NCBI GenBank assembly: GCA_003529305.1
Contig: DPWC01000186.1
Span: 1-5,641 of the forward strand
DNA from: Actinomycetota bacterium
Lineage (GTDB): Bacteria > Actinomycetota > Actinomycetes > UBA12327
Direction: 5' to 3'
Length of the DNA: 5,641 bases
Shown: in pieces, positions 1 to 5,096 of the stretch
Layout: the number at the start of each line of letters is the position of its first letter
Numbering within the stretch: the stretch's first letter is position 1
The notes under the pieces: generated by a model
What the model was told of the DNA's origin: nothing
Databases searched by the model: none
Seen by the model: the letters and a program-made list of their open reading frames with translations, nothing else
Translations under genes and position numbers: made by a program

Positions 1-329
1 AGGTCAACTGGTTCCGCAAGAACGCTGACGGCAAGTTCATCTGGCCGGGCTTCGGTGAGAACAGTCGCGTGCTTGCGTGGATCATCGCGCGCTTGGAAGG
101 CGATGTGGATGCCGTGGAGACGCCAATCGGTCGCCTGCCCAAGCGCGAGGACCTGGAGTTGGCTGGTCTGGACATCAGCGACGAGGTCATCACCGAACTG
201 TTTAAGGTCGATGCGGCGTCGTGGAGCGCTGAAGCAGACCTCACCCAGGAGTACTTCGCGCAGTTTGGTGAGCACACTCCGCAGGAGCTCTACCGCCAGC
301 TTGATGGTCTGAAGGCCCGTTTGGGCTGA
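1..329 (+). CDS. pckG: Phosphoenolpyruvate carboxykinase (GTP), C-terminal part
   Basis: This is the last 108 codons of GTP-dependent PEP carboxykinase, a cytosolic enzyme interconverting oxaloacetate + GTP and PEP + GDP + CO2 (gluconeogenesis/anaplerosis). Reading from base 3, the fragment opens with the nucleotide-binding stretch of the family: WF at fragment residues 3-4, then KFIWPGFGENSR at 11-22. The aromatic residues F4, F12 and F17 and N20 match the guanine-contacting residues known in GTP-type enzymes (F517, F525, F530, N533 in human cytosolic PEPCK), so the GTP class is clear and the ATP class excluded. The C-terminal helical tail follows and ends in LKARLG before TGA at 327-329. 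The start and the P-loop/metal-binding part lie outside the window. A strong hairpin 21 bp after the stop suggests the transcript ends here. No frameshift or missing residue is visible in the part present. Confidence 0.96.
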   Translation, partial: VNWFRKNADGKFIWPGFGENSRVLAWIIARLEGDVDAVETPIGRLPKREDLELAGLDISDEVITELFKVDAASWSAEADLTQEYFAQFGEHTPQELYRQLDGLKARLG

Positions 330-350
330 GTGCAGTTTTCCTTCCCCCAC

Positions 351-382
351 CCGGGCCCGACTCCGCAAGGTGCCGGGCCCGG
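351..382 (+). terminator. Hairpin after pckG, probable terminator
   Basis: CCGGGCCCG at 351-359 is the exact reverse complement of CGGGCCCGG at 374-382, a 9-bp all-G/C stem with a 14-nt loop. The inner CC/GG at 363-364/369-370 could close further around GCAA. It sits just after the pckG stop. Only a poor T-rich tail follows (gttgtatt), so this resembles the U-tract-poor hairpins common at actinobacterial gene ends rather than a canonical intrinsic terminator. Confidence 0.6.
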
Positions 383-504
383 TGCCGTTGTATTAGGAAA
401 TTTGTGCGTGGGTAATTCCAAAGCCAGCGACCACCATCCGTACTGATCAAAACATCCACCACGGTCAAGTGTCGTGTCCCGTTTCGAGTAATTTGGATCT
501 TTTC

Positions 505-531
505 TTGCCGCAAGGGTAGAGATTGTATTAT
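505..531 (+). promoter_or_regulatory. Candidate promoter of the secreted-protein gene
   Basis: A good -10 hexamer, TATTAT, lies at 526-531, preceded by TG at 524-525. The best -35 is TTGCCG at 505-510 (15-bp spacing, short) or TCTTGC at 503-508 (17-bp spacing, weaker match). Transcription would begin near 538, after the ATG at 533. That argues against the upstream ATG as start and gives a leader of about 37 nt before GTG 575. The rest of 383-500 shows nothing I can assign. Confidence 0.4.
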
Positions 532-574
532 CATGCGGAAATCTTTTTACTTCACTGTCAATAGGGGGATGGTT

Positions 575-685
575 GTGCAGATAAAATCTACTCGGCACTT
601 GTGCAGGTTAGCTTTGCTTCCAATTCTGGTGAGTTGCCTTGTCTCACTTGGGTTGGTCGCCTCTCCCAGTGGAACTGCGAATGCA
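575..685 (+). other. Sec signal peptide coding segment
   Basis: This segment encodes residues 1-37 of the secreted protein: a positively charged N-region, a Leu/Val/Ile-rich core (residues ~12-29), and a polar C-region ending Ala-Asn-Ala, a standard signal peptidase I site. A cysteine at residue 21 is not in a lipobox with Gly/Ala before it and lies mid-core, so a lipoprotein is unlikely. Confidence 0.75.
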
Positions 686-1204
686 GCGACTGCATATAGC
701 AGTGGATACGGAACTGCATATTGCCCGAGCACCTACAAAGCGACCTCAGGCAGTTATCGACTCCCTAGCAATTACTACGGGACAACTTCCAGGACGATTT
801 ACCGCATTACCTCCGCGGGAATCGTGTACGGCAACCGGTACCGGGCAACTGCCACAAAGACCGTCGGTTACAAATCGGGGAGTGTTTGGAGATACTCGAC
901 GTATTCTTATTATCCTCGGGTGTATGTGAGTTGCTACAAACTTATTGTCCTATCTCGATCAGGTTCGGGAGTTGCCTACTGCCCCTCGGGTACCCGAGCG
1001 TCCTCGGGAAGTTATAAGTTGCCGGGAAACTACTATGGAAGTTTTTCCTCCACTGAATACCAAATTCGCTCTTATGGCATTCGTTATGGGACGCAGTACT
1101 ATGCAACTGCAGTGAAGATTAATGGGTCGTACTCAAGTTCATATGGTTGGAGATATTCAACCTTTTCCTATTCACCGAGCGTAACTGTTAGATGCGTCGG
1201 TTGA
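575..1204 (+). CDS. Secreted protein with two tandem Cys-bracketed Tyr/Ser-rich domains, unknown family
   Basis: I do not recognise this 209-residue protein. GTG 575 is chosen because AGGGGG at 563-568 lies 6 nt upstream and because it yields a compact Sec signal peptide: basic start (K4, R7, R11), hydrophobic core ~12-29, and a TANA|AT cleavage site after A37. An in-frame ATG at 533 has no SD and lies at the predicted transcription start. The mature part is two copies of one domain, residues 44-120 and 130-207, joined by a ~9-residue linker. Both carry AYCPS near the start, SGSY-[RK]-LP-x-NYYG, a Y-G-x-x-Y-x-ATA core, WRYST, and a final V-x-C. By hand about 44 of 77 positions are identical. 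The only mature cysteines are C50/C120 and C136/C207, one pair bracketing each repeat, so one disulfide per domain is likely. There is no sortase motif or C-terminal anchor, so it is probably released or wall-associated. A sample at 1081-1140 has 27/60 G+C, well below prfB, suggesting acquisition. A binding or inhibitor role is only a guess. Confidence 0.82.
   Translation: MQIKSTRHLCRLALLPILVSCLVSLGLVASPSGTANAATAYSSGYGTAYCPSTYKATSGSYRLPSNYYGTTSRTIYRITSAGIVYGNRYRATATKTVGYKSGSVWRYSTYSYYPRVYVSCYKLIVLSRSGSGVAYCPSGTRASSGSYKLPGNYYGSFSSTEYQIRSYGIRYGTQYYATAVKINGSYSSSYGWRYSTFSYSPSVTVRCVG
704..1195 (+). repeat. Tandem domain duplication inside the secreted protein
   Basis: Protein residues 44-120 (704-934) and 130-207 (962-1195) are homologous copies with about 44 identical positions by hand alignment and one single-residue gap before WRYST. 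The DNA copies are clearly diverged in third positions, so the duplication is old or the domains were acquired already duplicated. It is not a recent slippage event. Confidence 0.85.
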
Positions 1205-1225
1205 CGTGAATTAGAGCTTGTGTCT

Positions 1226-1258
1226 GAATAGCCCGCCGAATTGATCGGCGGGCTATTC
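1226..1258 (+). terminator. Rho-independent terminator of the secreted-protein gene
   Basis: A 14-bp perfect stem (1226-1239 pairing with 1245-1258) has a GC-rich centre GCCCGCCG, a 5-nt loop, and is followed by TTCAG. The 3' arm itself ends ATTC, giving a modest T-rich exit. It starts 21 bp after the stop at 1204 and isolates this gene from prfB downstream. Confidence 0.85.
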
Positions 1259-1290
1259 TTCAGTATTAGTGTGAATTTCATTGTGCAGCG

Positions 1291-1303
1291 TAGTCTTAGG
1301 TTG
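1291..1303 (+). promoter_or_regulatory. Possible -10 box for a leaderless prfB mRNA
   Basis: TAGTCT at 1291-1296 ends 6 nt before the GTG start at 1303, the spacing expected if transcription begins at the start codon itself. No SD is present (only AGG at 1298-1300, too close), and an in-frame TAG at 1297-1299 rules out any start further upstream. No convincing -35 is visible about 17 bp upstream. Leaderless initiation is therefore an inference from geometry. Confidence 0.35.
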
Positions 1304-2412
1304 TGCAAGCATCTGAGGTGGCTGAGAATCTTGGCCGGTTGCAGGGAACTTTGACCAGCATTGAGAAGGTGCTGGATCTCCCAGCGTTGCGCAACGAAGC
1401 CACGGCGTTAGAGGAGCAAGCTGCAGCACCGGACTTGTGGGACGACCCTGCGAGTGCTCAGCAAGTCACTAGCCGGCTGTCGTTTGTGCAAGGCGAGCTC
1501 AAGCGGGTCACGGACCTGCGCTCGCGCGTTGATGACGCCGCAGTGTTGCTCGAGATGGGTGAGTCCGAAGGCGATGCCGGGGTCTTGACGGAGGTTGAGC
1601 AAGAGCTCGCCCTCCTGCGTGATGCCATCGGTGAGTTGGAGGTGCGCACCCTGCTCAGCGGCGAATACGACGCGCGTGAAGCCTTGGTGACCATTCGCTC
1701 GGAAGCCGGAGGCGTGGATGCTGCCGACTGGGCCCAGATGTTGATGCGGATGTATCTGCGTTGGGCTGAGCGCCATGGATACCCCACCGAGGTCTACGAC
1801 ATCTCGTATGCCGAAGAGGCTGGCATCAAGTCGGCGACCTTCGCCGTCAAAGCCCCTTACGCCTATGGAACTCTCAGCGTGGAGCAAGGCACCCATCGTC
1901 TGGTGCGCATCTCGCCCTTTGATAACCAGTCTCGCCGCCAAACCTCATTTGCCGGTGTCGAAGTTCTGCCAGTGACCGAGCAAACCGATCACATAGACAT
2001 CCCAGAGAACGAAGTGCGCGTGGATGTCTTCCGCTCCTCGGGCCCTGGTGGTCAGAGTGTGAACACCACCGATTCGGCGGTGCGCTTGACGCACATTCCC
2101 ACCGGGATCGTGGTGAGTTGTCAAAACGAAAAGTCGCAGCTGCAGAACCGTGCTGCTGCCATGCGGGTATTGCAATCTCGACTACTCGAACGGCGTCGGC
2201 AAGAGGAGCGAGCACAGATGGATGCCCTCAAGGGTGATTCGTCAGGTTCGTGGGGTAACCAAATGCGCAGCTATGTGCTACATCCCTACCAAATGGTCAA
2301 AGACCTGCGCACCGAGCAGGAAACCGGCAACACCGCTGCGGTACTAGACGGTGACCTCGATGCTTTCATCGAGTCGGGCATTCGTTGGCGCAAGCAGACC
2401 GACCGCGACTAG
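1303..2412 (+). CDS. prfB: Peptide chain release factor 2 (RF2)
   Basis: RF2 recognises UGA and UAA in the ribosomal A site and triggers peptidyl-tRNA hydrolysis. The 369-residue product has the family's normal length. An N-terminal helical domain (~1-100, with LWDDP-x-x-AQ-x-VTS) is followed by the conserved RTLLSGEYD and GGVDAADWAQMLMRMY blocks. The codon-recognition tripeptide Ser-Pro-Phe is at 204-206, which marks RF2 rather than RF1 (PxT). The catalytic GGQ is at 249-251 in SSGPGGQSVN; its Gln is the usual target of PrmC methylation. The C-terminus keeps NQMRSYVLHPYQMVKDLRT. GTG 1303 is the only reasonable start, because an in-frame TAG lies two codons upstream and the next candidate, GTG 1318, would trim conserved N-terminal sequence. 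There is no internal TGA, so the autoregulatory +1 frameshift known from E. coli prfB is absent. The ftsE-ftsX-smpB genes that often follow prfB in actinobacteria are not here; a convergent small gene follows instead. Confidence 0.98.
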   Translation: MQASEVAENLGRLQGTLTSIEKVLDLPALRNEATALEEQAAAPDLWDDPASAQQVTSRLSFVQGELKRVTDLRSRVDDAAVLLEMGESEGDAGVLTEVEQELALLRDAIGELEVRTLLSGEYDAREALVTIRSEAGGVDAADWAQMLMRMYLRWAERHGYPTEVYDISYAEEAGIKSATFAVKAPYAYGTLSVEQGTHRLVRISPFDNQSRRQTSFAGVEVLPVTEQTDHIDIPENEVRVDVFRSSGPGGQSVNTTDSAVRLTHIPTGIVVSCQNEKSQLQNRAAAMRVLQSRLLERRRQEERAQMDALKGDSSGSWGNQMRSYVLHPYQMVKDLRTEQETGNTAAVLDGDLDAFIESGIRWRKQTDRD

Positions 2413-2462
2413 CGGCCGGTGACCGCAGCGCGCTGCATCAAAGCCGAGCACCCACGAGCCGT

Positions 2463-2488
2463 CGGTCCGGGGCCGAAGCCCCGGACCG
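2463..2488. terminator. Shared hairpin between convergent prfB and DUF5679 gene
   Basis: CGGTCCGGGGC at 2463-2473 is the perfect reverse complement of GCCCCGGACCG at 2478-2488, an 11-bp GC-rich stem. The loop reads CGAA on the plus strand and UUCG closed by C-G on the minus strand, the very stable C(UUCG)G tetraloop. It lies 51 bp after the prfB stop and 16 bp after the DUF5679 stop. It has no T-tract on either side; the loop and the distance favour action on the minus-strand gene. Confidence 0.65.
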
Positions 2489-2503
2489 GGTGACAACGAA
2501 AGA

Positions 2504-2659
2504 TCAGGCCTTGCCGAGGATTCGGTTGACCTTGGTGCCGCAGGTGGGGCAAATGCCTTGCGCCATGCGACGACCGTTCTTCTCCACGACGGTGCCGGTG
2601 AAATTGCGCTTCTCGCGGCACTTCACGCAGTAGGCCTCGCCGGTGTATTCCTCCGCCAT
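2504..2659 (-). CDS. DUF5679 family zinc-ribbon microprotein
   Basis: This gene encodes 51 residues, beginning MAEEYTGEAYCVKC and ending in KVNRILGKA. It carries two CxxC knuckles, C11-x2-C14 and C37-x2-C40, a four-cysteine zinc-ribbon pattern. The wording (YCVKCREK, RRMAQG, CPTCGTKVNRILGK) is that of the DUF5679 family, small basic proteins frequent in actinobacteria with no established role. The start is firm: a full AGGAGG (2671 down to 2666) lies 6 nt before ATG 2659. Length and both Cys pairs are complete. It is transcribed alone, convergent with prfB and divergent from the metallopeptidase. A function in nucleic-acid or ribosome binding would be a guess from the fold and charge. Confidence 0.93.
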   Translation of the reverse strand: MAEEYTGEAYCVKCREKRNFTGTVVEKNGRRMAQGICPTCGTKVNRILGKA

Positions 2660-2665
2660 CTTGGT

Positions 2666-2671
2666 CCTCCT
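2666..2671 (-). promoter_or_regulatory. Shine-Dalgarno AGGAGG of the DUF5679 gene
   Basis: The minus-strand AGGAGG has 6-nt spacing to ATG 2659 and is the strongest ribosome binding site in the window. It suggests high translation of this microprotein and fixes its start. Confidence 0.9.
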
Positions 2672-3277
2672 GTGAACCCTCGGCGCCCGCGTTATTGCGG
2701 TCCCAGGTGGGTTTCCCGGGCGTCCTCACGCTACGCGGCGCAGGTGGCTCCGGAGGTCCCACGCGTGACCTTTGGGCGCGTGTCGCAGCGATTTTGGGCC
2801 GTGGGCGGCCTGAATTCGGGGCGAAATGGGACATCGTGATCGGCAGCTGGCGACCGGCTAGGTAGTGGCAATGGCAAAGCCCCCGGGGCTCGTGCCAGCT
2901 GTTCGCCTTCCCCTTGCGAACACCAAGCCAGTTTTCCCGAGGGCCTTGTCAACGCTGAAAGTAGGGCTCACTCACTCACTGGTCAATGTCGTCAAGGGGC
3001 TTGCTGTGGACACAACTGTGGACATGTTGGGGACAACCCGGCCACGCCAGGGGATGAACTGTGGGAACCGTTGGGGACAACGTGTGACCCTTGCGCCAGA
3101 TGTCGCGATTTCGTGCGTGAATCGAGCACACGGGGGTGTGGAGGAAAAAAACTTGGTCACGAATGTGTCGCAGTTCGTCCCACGATTCTCACCAAGCCCA
3201 ATGCTCCCTGCCGCTACCGTCACGGTGTGCAGGCAGGCAACGACTCTGGCAACTCACGGTCGCAGGACAACACCTCA
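2672..3277. other. Long divergent intergenic region without a convincing gene
   Basis: About 600 bp separate the divergent starts of the DUF5679 gene and the metallopeptidase. Open frames exist here (2865-3281 plus; 2972-3223 and 2731-2952 minus), but none shows domain-like sequence, a good SD at its ATG, or a recognisable family. The region should hold both promoters; I cannot place either with confidence. Visible structure: (CTCA)x3 at 2967-2978, three GTCAA words at 2948, 2982 and 2991, a cluster of TGTGGACA-like boxes at 3005-3081, and a run of seven A after GGAGG at 3140-3151. No tRNA or known riboswitch was recognised. Confidence 0.6.
3005..3081 (+). repeat. Cluster of TGTGGACA / TGGGGACAA boxes
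   Basis: Five related 9-mers lie in one orientation: TGTGGACAC (3005), TGTGGACAT (3017), TGGGGACAA (3028), TGTGGGAAC (3060) and TGGGGACAA (3072). The two TGGGGACAA copies sit in an exact 12-bp repeat, GTTGGGGACAAC, at 3026-3037 and 3070-3081. Start-to-start spacings are 12, 11, 32 and 12 bp, close to whole helical turns. TGTGGACAA is the reverse complement of TTGTCCACA, the DnaA-box consensus known from Streptomyces. Three boxes match it at 8 of 9 positions; TGTGGGAAC is weaker. Confidence 0.55.
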
Positions 3278-3823
3278 GTGACCACGGACGACCAGTTGCC
3301 CTTCGACGATGCACCACCGCGCGTTGAAGTTCGCCGCAGCAAACGGCGTCGGCGCAGTGTGTCGGCCTATCGCGATGGCGACACCGTCATTGTTCTGATG
3401 CCCGCCAGTGTGACCAAGAAAGACGAACCCGCTTTGGTGCGCGAGATGTTGGATCGCCTTGAGCGCACCGATCCGCGTGCACCACGAAGTGATGCCGCTT
3501 TGTTGGCCAGAGCTGAGGAGTTGATTGCGCACTACCTGCCTGGCCTGGCTCCGCCGGCAAGTGTGCGATGGGTCAGCAATCAGCAGCAGCGCTGGGGATC
3601 ATGCACCGTTGGTGATCGCACCATTCGCATCACCGACCGCCTGCAGCATTCCCCCGATTTCGTCATCAACTGTGTGTTGCTGCACGAGTTGGTGCATCTG
3701 CAGATCCCCAATCACTCGCAGGAGTTTCATGCGGCGATGGCGCGCTATCCGGACCTAGCTCGCGCAGAGGCCTATCTCGAGGGCTTCACCGACGCCACTA
3801 CGGCAACTCGTCAATCTCGCTGA
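3278..3823 (+). CDS. YgjP-like (DUF45) M48-family metallopeptidase
   Basis: This is a 181-residue cytosolic zinc-metallopeptidase-type protein of the YgjP-like family (PF01863), usually annotated in actinobacteria as M48 family metallopeptidase; no substrate is established for these members. A basic N-terminal strand region (RRSKRRRRSVSAYRDGD) leads to the RWGSC signature (W106-G107-S108-C109). The zinc site H136-E-L-V-H140 follows, with the third ligand expected at H146 in NHS-x-x-F, matching the family's HExxH-x5-H spacing. All catalytic residues are present, with no signal peptide or membrane segment. GTG 3278 is chosen because the family begins shortly before the VxVRRS strand; only a weak AGGA (3264-3267) lies 10 nt upstream. 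A start at ATG 3071 would add 69 residues of non-family sequence. The start overlaps the stop of a small upstream frame as GTGA. The 3' end overlaps the convergent zincin gene by 26 bp. Confidence 0.92.
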   Translation: MTTDDQLPFDDAPPRVEVRRSKRRRRSVSAYRDGDTVIVLMPASVTKKDEPALVREMLDRLERTDPRAPRSDAALLARAEELIAHYLPGLAPPASVRWVSNQQQRWGSCTVGDRTIRITDRLQHSPDFVINCVLLHELVHLQIPNHSQEFHAAMARYPDLARAEAYLEGFTDATTATRQSR

Positions 3824-5054
3824 TATCCCAACTACCATCGGCAAGGAAGACTGTTGGATCATCGAGGTCGTCACTGGTGGGGAGCAAATCGGGGTGATTC
3901 CACACCGCGTCACGACCATCAAGTCCGCGTTCACGCTCCAGGCGTTCCCACAGCTCGCTAGCCTCTCGCAACCGGCGAGGCCGTAACTCCAACCCGATCA
4001 GAGCGGCAAAGGCTTGTTCAGCTGGCCCGCCGACTGCGCGCCGCCGACGCAGAGCCTCAAGAAGTGCCGGCACCGATGCCATGGCCTGAGCAGCTTGTGT
4101 GACCACATGGTCCACCCAGCCGTCGATGAGTGCTACGAGCGTTTCGACCCGAGCCTGCGCCGCCAACTGTTCAGGAGTCTCCGCTGGCGCGAACACGCCC
4201 GATGCCATGGCCTGACTCAGGGCATCAGGATCAGTGAGGTCCAAGCCACTGAGTTGCTGCTGGATCTGGCCAACCTCTGTGCGAAGACCGCGGGCGTATT
4301 CGTCGACGGCAGCCGTGAAGCGGCCCATCAGCCATTGAGCATGGCTCGCGAGTCGTTGATGCGCACGGGTCCGCAGTACCAGATAGAGATCGACATCGCC
4401 CGGCGGCACACCCCAGTCCGTGGCGATCTGGTCGACATTGGCCGCAACCACGGCACTGACCCCGGGCGGGGCGAGCGGTACAGCCAGATCGGCCGTGGTC
4501 AACACGCTGCTACTTAAAGCGACGAGCCCCTGGCCCACCTGACTGGCGAAGATCATCGCGCCGATGCGTTGCACCATCGCACCCATCGGACCGGCCAGCA
4601 TGGCGGTGACCTCTGCCGGTAGGCCAGCAGCATCGGCACCTCCATCGGCAGGTGCGCTCAATGCTGTGGATGCCCTCTCAGCCAGCGGTGTGACGACCGC
4701 CAGCCACTGATCAACGGTGCGATCTATCCACTCGCGCGGAGTCCACACATCAAGAACGCCGCCGCCGGGCAATGCCGTGGCGCGATCAAGCCAGCTGTCG
4801 GCCAGTAACACGGCATCCGCAAAGCGCGCGGCGTCGTGGCCCGTGGCCGGTGGCGTGCTGCCCAAGTTGTCATCGATTACTCGCAGAACAGCGTCTTTGG
4901 GCACCGCTGAGGTGTCCTCGGACTGCAGCATCGCGCCGATCTGCTGCAGCATCGCGCCCAAATTTCCGATGTCGAATCCAGCGGCACCGAAGGCACCAAA
5001 AGCAGAATCGTCAGCGCCAAAACCGGGGAAGCGGCCGGAGCCATCGTCGTCCAA
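3798..5054 (-). CDS. Zincin_2 / DUF2342 family protein with degenerate active site
   Basis: This 418-residue protein belongs to the actinobacterial family annotated as zinc-dependent metalloprotease or putative hydrolase (PF10103; Rv3195-like as I recall it). Order: an acidic/Gly-Phe-rich N-terminus; GAMLQQI-GAMLQ (33-44); the family block IGAMIFASQVGQG (164-176); a helical region with LYLVLRTRAHQRL (225-237), YARG at ~253-256; then ALIDGWVDHVV (308-318); and a conserved tail GGPAEQAFAALIGLELRPRRLREA (342-365) and VWNHPDLLP (384-392). The HExxH expected of a zincin reads R228-T-R-A-H232, and the EGH-type third-ligand motif reads DGW, so proteolysis is doubtful. TTG 5054 is preferred: GGAGG (5064-5060) lies 5 nt upstream and the protein then starts MDDDGSGRF. 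ATGs at 5129 and 5183 lack an SD, add implausible residues, and translate a 14-bp (non-triplet) tandem repeat; 5183 would overlap the divergent gene. Predicted cytosolic. Confidence 0.88.
   Translation of the reverse strand: MDDDGSGRFPGFGADDSAFGAFGAAGFDIGNLGAMLQQIGAMLQSEDTSAVPKDAVLRVIDDNLGSTPPATGHDAARFADAVLLADSWLDRATALPGGGVLDVWTPREWIDRTVDQWLAVVTPLAERASTALSAPADGGADAAGLPAEVTAMLAGPMGAMVQRIGAMIFASQVGQGLVALSSSVLTTADLAVPLAPPGVSAVVAANVDQIATDWGVPPGDVDLYLVLRTRAHQRLASHAQWLMGRFTAAVDEYARGLRTEVGQIQQQLSGLDLTDPDALSQAMASGVFAPAETPEQLAAQARVETLVALIDGWVDHVVTQAAQAMASVPALLEALRRRRAVGGPAEQAFAALIGLELRPRRLREASELWERLERERGLDGRDAVWNHPDLLPTSDDLDDPTVFLADGSWDISEIDELP
4923..4958 (-). repeat. In-frame 21-bp periodic repeat encoding GAMLQ heptads
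   Basis: CTGCAGCATCGCGCC (plus strand) occurs at 4923-4937 and 4944-4958, 21 bp apart. It encodes GAMLQ-QI-GAMLQ, two seven-residue units of an amphipathic helix near the N-terminus of the zincin-fold protein. GAM recurs in the family block GAMVQRIGAMIF about 125 residues later. Confidence 0.7.
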
Positions 5055-5059
5055 GGCGA

Positions 5060-5064
5060 CCTCC
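5060..5064 (-). promoter_or_regulatory. Shine-Dalgarno GGAGG deciding the TTG start of the zincin gene
   Basis: The minus-strand GGAGG is followed by 5 nt (TCGCC) and TTG 5054. No upstream ATG of the same frame has a comparable site, so this element decides the start. Confidence 0.65.
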
Positions 5065-5068
5065 GCTT

Positions 5069-5096
5069 GTCTGGTTCTGTTCGTCTGGTTCTGTTC
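5069..5096 (-). repeat. Perfect 14-bp tandem repeat in the zincin gene leader
   Basis: On the sense (minus) strand GAACAGAACCAGAC occurs twice head to tail with no mismatch (5096-5083 and 5082-5069), ending 4 nt before the GGAGG. It is purine/C-rich and nearly T-free. Its unit is not a multiple of three, which fits a non-translated leader. It may be a slippage product or a repeated protein/RNA-binding site. Confidence 0.8.

Noticed and set aside
241..598. Minus-strand frames covering the pckG end and the promoter region
   Set aside because: They overlap the pckG 3' end and the terminator hairpin, with no family features.
1408..1941. 177-codon minus-strand frame inside prfB
   Set aside because: Shadow of the strongly conserved RF2 frame; no SD and no recognisable protein.
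2878..2890. AGCCCCCGGGGCT near-palindrome as a terminator
   Set aside because: No room for an RNA loop (one central base), no T-tract, and no gene ends nearby.
3005..3081. Chromosomal origin (oriC)
   Set aside because: No dnaA, dnaN, rpmH or parAB nearby and only a short cluster of imperfect boxes; reported as DnaA-box-like sites only.
3071..3200. Possible WhiB-like iron-sulfur protein because of CDPCARC and CGG words
   Set aside because: The C-x29-C-x2-C-x5-C spacing and the G-[VI]-W-G-G turn of WhiB proteins are absent; the words lie in probably untranslated sequence.
3071..3277. 69-residue N-terminal extension of the metallopeptidase from ATG 3071
   Set aside because: ATG 3071 lacks an SD and lies in the second box repeat; the added Cys/Arg-rich sequence is unlike the family, which starts just before the VxVRRS strand.
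2865..3281. 138-codon plus-strand open frame in the long intergenic region
   Set aside because: No SD at its ATG, no domain-like sequence, and it runs through the box cluster. Only its last part, from TTG 3153, is kept as a weak leader-ORF possibility.
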